The position numbers and the translations under genes were made by a program. A stretch of 8,852 bases of DNA from CAZBBC01 sp964489835 (lineage in GTDB: Bacteria; Calditrichota; Calditrichia; JAJRVZ01). Below, piece by piece: positions 6,166 to 8,852 of this stretch (positions within the stretch are counted from its first letter, which is position 1; each line of letters begins with the position of its first letter). Location of the stretch: positions 1 through 8,852 of the forward strand of contig CAZBBC010000173.1 of the NCBI GenBank assembly GCA_964489835.1. Reading direction: 5' to 3'. The notes beneath the pieces are model-generated. The model was not told where the DNA came from, ran no database searches, and saw nothing but the letters and a program-made list of their open reading frames with translations.

Positions 6166-7260
6166 TTATCTCAATGCAATATAAAATTTTTGGTACTGTT
6201 TTTCCAGATCGAATTGCCGGCTTGCTTTCAATTGACCGTTTATCACCAGATCTTTTCTAAGTTTTTCATCCAGAACCAGTTGTTTTATAACACCTGCCAG
6301 AGAGAGCGAATTCCAGGATTCGAATAACAAACCGGTTTTCATATGGTCAATGATTTCCGGGACGCCTCCGGCATTACTTCCTATTACAGGCACCCCCGCA
6401 TGCATTGCTTCGATGAGGACCAGGCCAAAAGATTCCTTTTTTGTCGTTAGTACAACAGCGTCCAGGCAAGACATGAGTTCCATGGGATTTTCATAAAAAC
6501 CAGGAAAACGGACTTGATCTTCCAGATCAAGATCCTTTGACATCTTTTTTAGTTGATTTAAATACGCCTCTTCAAAAGCTTCTCCAACAATCCATGCCTG
6601 CACCTGAATACCTTCATTTTTTAATCGATGAACCGCCTCGATTAAAAGATGTTGGCCTTTAAATTCACTGATACGACCAAACAAACCGATACTAAAGATA
6701 TTGCCAATCCCCAGTTTCTTTTTGATACGATCGGAATTTTCCGGTGTTATATTTTGGGAAATCCGTGCGCCATGATAAATGCGTATCAATTTATTTTCCG
6801 CCATGGGCAGGTTTTTTCTCGCGCTCTCCAGAATATGATCCGTTATTGAAATAAAACGATCCAAAGAACCATAAATGAACCGATGGTAGGGATCATGTTT
6901 TTTCGCAGGAAGGTTCATTTGCCGGGTATGAATAAATCTGAAGGAGTGTTTGCTTTGTCGTTTTGCCAGCGCAACCAGTGGTAAATCGTTCTTCCAATGC
7001 ACATGTACGACATCTATTTTATATTCATTAATGAATTTTCTAAGTTTACGGGCAGAAAGAACAGGCAGTTTTCCACAATTGGATGAAAACAGAAGAGTCG
7101 GAACTTTAAGCGGGAGCAAGGCCTTGGCCAACCGAGTATTATTCTGAAGAGCCAGGAACAGACGACAGTCTTTCTTCTCTGACAGCCAAATAGAGAAGTC
7201 ACGCATATGCAGTTCAAGACCACCATAATCCGGTGATAAATTAAGCTCCAGAATATTCAT
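6166..7260 (-). CDS. GT4-family glycosyltransferase (GT-B fold)
   Basis: This 364-residue protein has the length expected for a complete GT4 enzyme. The N-terminal half has M-N-I-L-E-L-N-L-S-P with the glycine loop Y-G-G-L-E-L-H (12-18) and H-V-H-W (86-89). The C-terminal half has G-L-F-G-R-I-S-E-F-K-G (192-202) and the donor-binding E-x7-E motif: E276-S-F-G-L-V-L-I-E284, followed by A-G-V-P-V-I-G-S and G-G-V-P-E-I-I (298-304). Such enzymes transfer a sugar from a nucleotide-sugar donor to a lipid-linked or polysaccharide acceptor at the cytoplasmic membrane. The acceptor cannot be read from sequence, and no other polysaccharide genes are in the window. The ribosome binding site is weak (an AAAGAAG-like stretch), and repeats begin about 20 bp upstream. 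It looks like a single-gene unit. The family call is secure; the substrate is unknown. Confidence 0.93.
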   Translation of the reverse strand: MNILELNLSPDYGGLELHMRDFSIWLSEKKDCRLFLALQNNTRLAKALLPLKVPTLLFSSNCGKLPVLSARKLRKFINEYKIDVVHVHWKNDLPLVALAKRQSKHSFRFIHTRQMNLPAKKHDPYHRFIYGSLDRFISITDHILESARKNLPMAENKLIRIYHGARISQNITPENSDRIKKKLGIGNIFSIGLFGRISEFKGQHLLIEAVHRLKNEGIQVQAWIVGEAFEEAYLNQLKKMSKDLDLEDQVRFPGFYENPMELMSCLDAVVLTTKKESFGLVLIEAMHAGVPVIGSNAGGVPEIIDHMKTGLLFESWNSLSLAGVIKQLVLDEKLRKDLVINGQLKASRQFDLEKQYQKFYIALR

Positions 7261-7279
7261 TTAGATTGGTTCTTCTTTT

Positions 7280-7349
7280 AACCACAGAGAACACGAAGGG
7301 CACGAAGTCTTTTTAATGTTTTTTATATCTTAGTGATCTTTGTGGTTAA
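7280..7349. repeat. Inverted pair of CACGAAG-type repeats
   Basis: AACCACAGAGAACACGAAGG with a further CACGAAG (7280-7307) faces CTTAGTGATCTTTGTGGTTAA (7329-7349). The outer ends AACCACA and TGTGGTT are exact complements, and the interior matches imperfectly. The unit sits in the leader region of the minus-strand glycosyltransferase gene, about 20 bp from its ATG, so its hairpin could be present in that mRNA if transcription starts further upstream. Confidence 0.6.
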
Positions 7350-7364
7350 TGTGATTGATGTTTT

Positions 7365-7525
7365 AACCGCAAGGACGCCACGCCAGTGGGCGGGCAGGCA
7401 AAGGAAACGCAAAGTTCACAAAGTTTTTTATATTTTTTATTTTGTATTAATAATTTTTTATTTAATTGCCAATTACCAATTACCAGTTCTCAATTAATCT
7501 TCGTGGTCTTCGTGTACTTCGTGGC
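7365..7525. repeat. Second repeat unit with GC-rich insert and 9-nt-periodic right arm
   Basis: Starting at AACCGCAAGGACGCC (7365-7379), the unit carries a 12-nt GC-rich word GGCGGGCAGGCA (7389-7400, found inverted at 4880-4891), then AAACGCAAAGTTCACAAAG (7404-7422). It closes with CTTCGTGGTCTTCGTGTACT and onward (7499-7525, 9-nt period). Before the right arm, 7471-7497 holds a short direct repeat of AATTACC (two copies). There is no gene in this spacer. Confidence 0.55.
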
Positions 7526-7552
7526 TAAATAAATATTTATTTGTGACAAAAT

Positions 7553-8671
7553 TTATTCCAATATATATCCATCACTTAGTATTTTCAGAAAGGCTACCAA
7601 ATCAAGTTCTTCCTGCTCCGTCAAGCCAAGATTCCCTAATTCATCTTTATTTACATTTTCTGACACCTCTGGTGGAGGCCAGGGACCGATATCACGGGAA
7701 TTATAAAAAGCAATAACCTGATATAGGGTCTTGAAGACCCCATTATGCATATAGGGAGGTGTTATGGTAATATTTCGCAGCGTTGGTACCCTGAATTTTC
7801 CATTCTCCTCTTTCTTATTAAGAAAACCGCCTAAACCCAGATCCACAAAATGAATACCATCGGGATTAAGATCTTTTGGTAAATAGTAAAAAGGATTTTC
7901 CGGATTTTTGGGTACACCAAGGTTGTCATAGGTAAAATCAGTAAATAACGGAAGAGAACCATCTTCTGATTTTTCACTGGGATGACAGGCGGCACAATTT
8001 CCTTTACTTTCATCATTAAAGAGGGATAATCCCCTGAATTCTTCTTCACTCAATTTGACCTTTCCCTGCAAATAATAATCATATTTGGAGGAAAAAGGAT
8101 TAAATTCATCCGATCGTTCATATGCGGCGACAGCCTCAGCAAAATAGTCAAAGGCTTTATCCGAATCATCTAGCGCCTCGTTACCGAATATGGATTTGAA
8201 GAGATTTACATAATCTGACTTACGAATGGCCGCAATAACATTTTCTGCTTTTGGATTTGCCATCTCCAGAGGATTTAACAGCGGACGCTTTGCCTGTTCT
8301 TCCAGAGAATTGACACGACCATCCCAAAACAAGCCACCCTCATACACCTCTTCCTGCTCATTATATTTAAGTTCAGGTATAAATGCCGCATACATTGTGG
8401 TCAGATCATTACGGTTGCCAAATCTTGTCCGATGGGCACCCTGAGAGACAGGAAGATCTACCTGCGGATCAGCAAAAGCGGCCTGGGGCGAGTGGCAGCT
8501 TTCACAGGACTGCCCGGGAGGTGTGGAAAGATTCTTATCAATAAATAAAAGTTTGCCTAACTGCTGTTTAGGCGTTAATGGGACGGGAGTCCCGGCAGTT
8601 CCGTTCAGAATAAACAACCCGGGAATAAAAATTGAGAGACATAAAACTGCCGATACAATGGACTTACGCAT
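7553..8671 (-). CDS. Di-haem cytochrome c peroxidase, MauG/CcpA family
   Basis: I take the start at ATG 8671, where GGAGGA (8680-8685) lies 8 nt upstream and a signal peptide follows at once (M-R-K-S, hydrophobic core, cleavage near T-A-G27). A longer frame reaching 8776 adds 35 residues with no ribosome binding site and would bury the signal. The 372-residue protein has two c-type haem motifs, C56-E-S-C-H60 and C226-A-A-C-H230. It also has F-W-D-G-R (115-119), N-P-L-E-M-A-N-P (near 133-140) and V-P-T-L-R-N...P-P-Y-M308-H-N-G-V-F, all typical of the family. The usual role is periplasmic reduction of hydrogen peroxide with electrons from cytochrome c, or MauG-like oxidation of a protein partner. 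No methylamine-dehydrogenase genes are nearby. Length and motifs are complete. It appears monocistronic, with no clear hairpin terminator after the stop. Confidence 0.95.
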   Translation of the reverse strand: MRKSIVSAVLCLSIFIPGLFILNGTAGTPVPLTPKQQLGKLLFIDKNLSTPPGQSCESCHSPQAAFADPQVDLPVSQGAHRTRFGNRNDLTTMYAAFIPELKYNEQEEVYEGGLFWDGRVNSLEEQAKRPLLNPLEMANPKAENVIAAIRKSDYVNLFKSIFGNEALDDSDKAFDYFAEAVAAYERSDEFNPFSSKYDYYLQGKVKLSEEEFRGLSLFNDESKGNCAACHPSEKSEDGSLPLFTDFTYDNLGVPKNPENPFYYLPKDLNPDGIHFVDLGLGGFLNKKEENGKFRVPTLRNITITPPYMHNGVFKTLYQVIAFYNSRDIGPWPPPEVSENVNKDELGNLGLTEQEELDLVAFLKILSDGYILE

Positions 8672-8828
8672 TATGATTATCCTCCGAAACTTTAATGGTT
8701 GGTTCCAAATGTATACCAATGGACACCTAAATATTTTAAAGATTTCATTAGTGTTCGGTTTAAAAAAATAATTCAATTAAGGATTAAAAAAACTCATCCC
8801 CAAACCTACGTCTAAGCCGCATCTTCGA

Positions 8829-8850
8829 CCTTCTCTTGAAAAGAGAAAGG
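8829..8850. repeat. Hairpin CCTTCTCTT/AAGAGAAAGG at the window edge
   Basis: CCTTCTCTT and AAGAGAAAGG pair around a GAA loop with one bulged A. The preceding CGTCTAAGCCG (8809-8819) also occurs at 2609-2619 in another spacer, which suggests a dispersed intergenic element. The window ends here, so its full extent is unknown. The rest of 8686-8828 is AT-rich leader of the peroxidase gene. A TACATTTG box (minus strand, 8706-8713) resembles a Bacteroidetes-type -7 element but lacks a matching -33 box. Confidence 0.4.
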
Positions 8851-8852
8851 GC

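Noticed and set aside
8672..8776. N-terminal extension of the peroxidase to an ATG at 8776
   Set aside because: No ribosome binding site there, and the added 35 residues would precede and disrupt a normal signal peptide. The ATG at 8671 has GGAGGA at 8-nt spacing.

Overview
The window (about 40% GC by eye, AT-rich spacers) looks like chromosomal DNA from an uncultured Gram-negative bacterium. The reasons are a periplasmic di-haem peroxidase, a lipoprotein-type signal, a very long secreted FG-GAP/VCBS propeller protein, and spacers full of 9-nt-periodic 'CACGAAG'-type repeats. A lineage of the FCB group or a neighbour (Calditrichota- or KSB1-like) would fit, but this is a weak inference without a marker gene.

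Layout. Positions 1-2540 (minus) hold the 5' 846 codons of a secreted protein with 14 Ca-binding FG-GAP/VCBS repeats; its 3' end lies outside the window. Positions 2541-3195 are a spacer with two inverted-repeat units and the terminator of the next gene. Positions 3196-3561 (minus) encode a 121-residue membrane protein of unknown function. Positions 3562-4222 are mostly non-coding, with one more repeat pair, a palindrome and the start of a decayed gene. Positions 4223-4702 (plus) encode the TPR-bearing C-terminus of what was probably a larger hydrolase. Positions 4703-5094 are again repeat-rich. Positions 5095-6144 (plus) hold the most interesting gene. Positions 6166-7260 (minus) encode a GT4 glycosyltransferase, 7261-7552 is a repeat-rich spacer, and 7553-8671 (minus) encode a MauG/CcpA-type di-haem cytochrome c peroxidase.

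The highlight is 5095-6144. From an ATG with a strong GGAGGT ribosome binding site the frame reads a lipoprotein-like signal, a thioredoxin fold and TPR repeats, 349 residues in all, interrupted only by an in-frame TGA at codon 56. That TGA sits exactly where the first cysteine of the thioredoxin CxxC motif belongs (F-W-A-D-G-TGA-G-G-C). A hairpin with a G at the second loop position begins 16 nt after the TGA, its loop 21 nt after it, which matches the bacterial SECIS model. I read this as a candidate selenoprotein, an envelope thioredoxin-TPR lipoprotein with a U-G-G-C redox motif. The main alternative is a recent nonsense mutation or a sequencing error. General TGA reassignment is disfavoured: the other long frames, including an 846-codon one rich in Trp and Gly, contain no in-frame TGA.

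The genes do not form one operon. Each is separated by repeats or lies on the opposite strand from its neighbour. The only functional theme shared by two genes is envelope redox chemistry (the thioredoxin lipoprotein and the peroxidase), and nothing in the layout shows that they act together.
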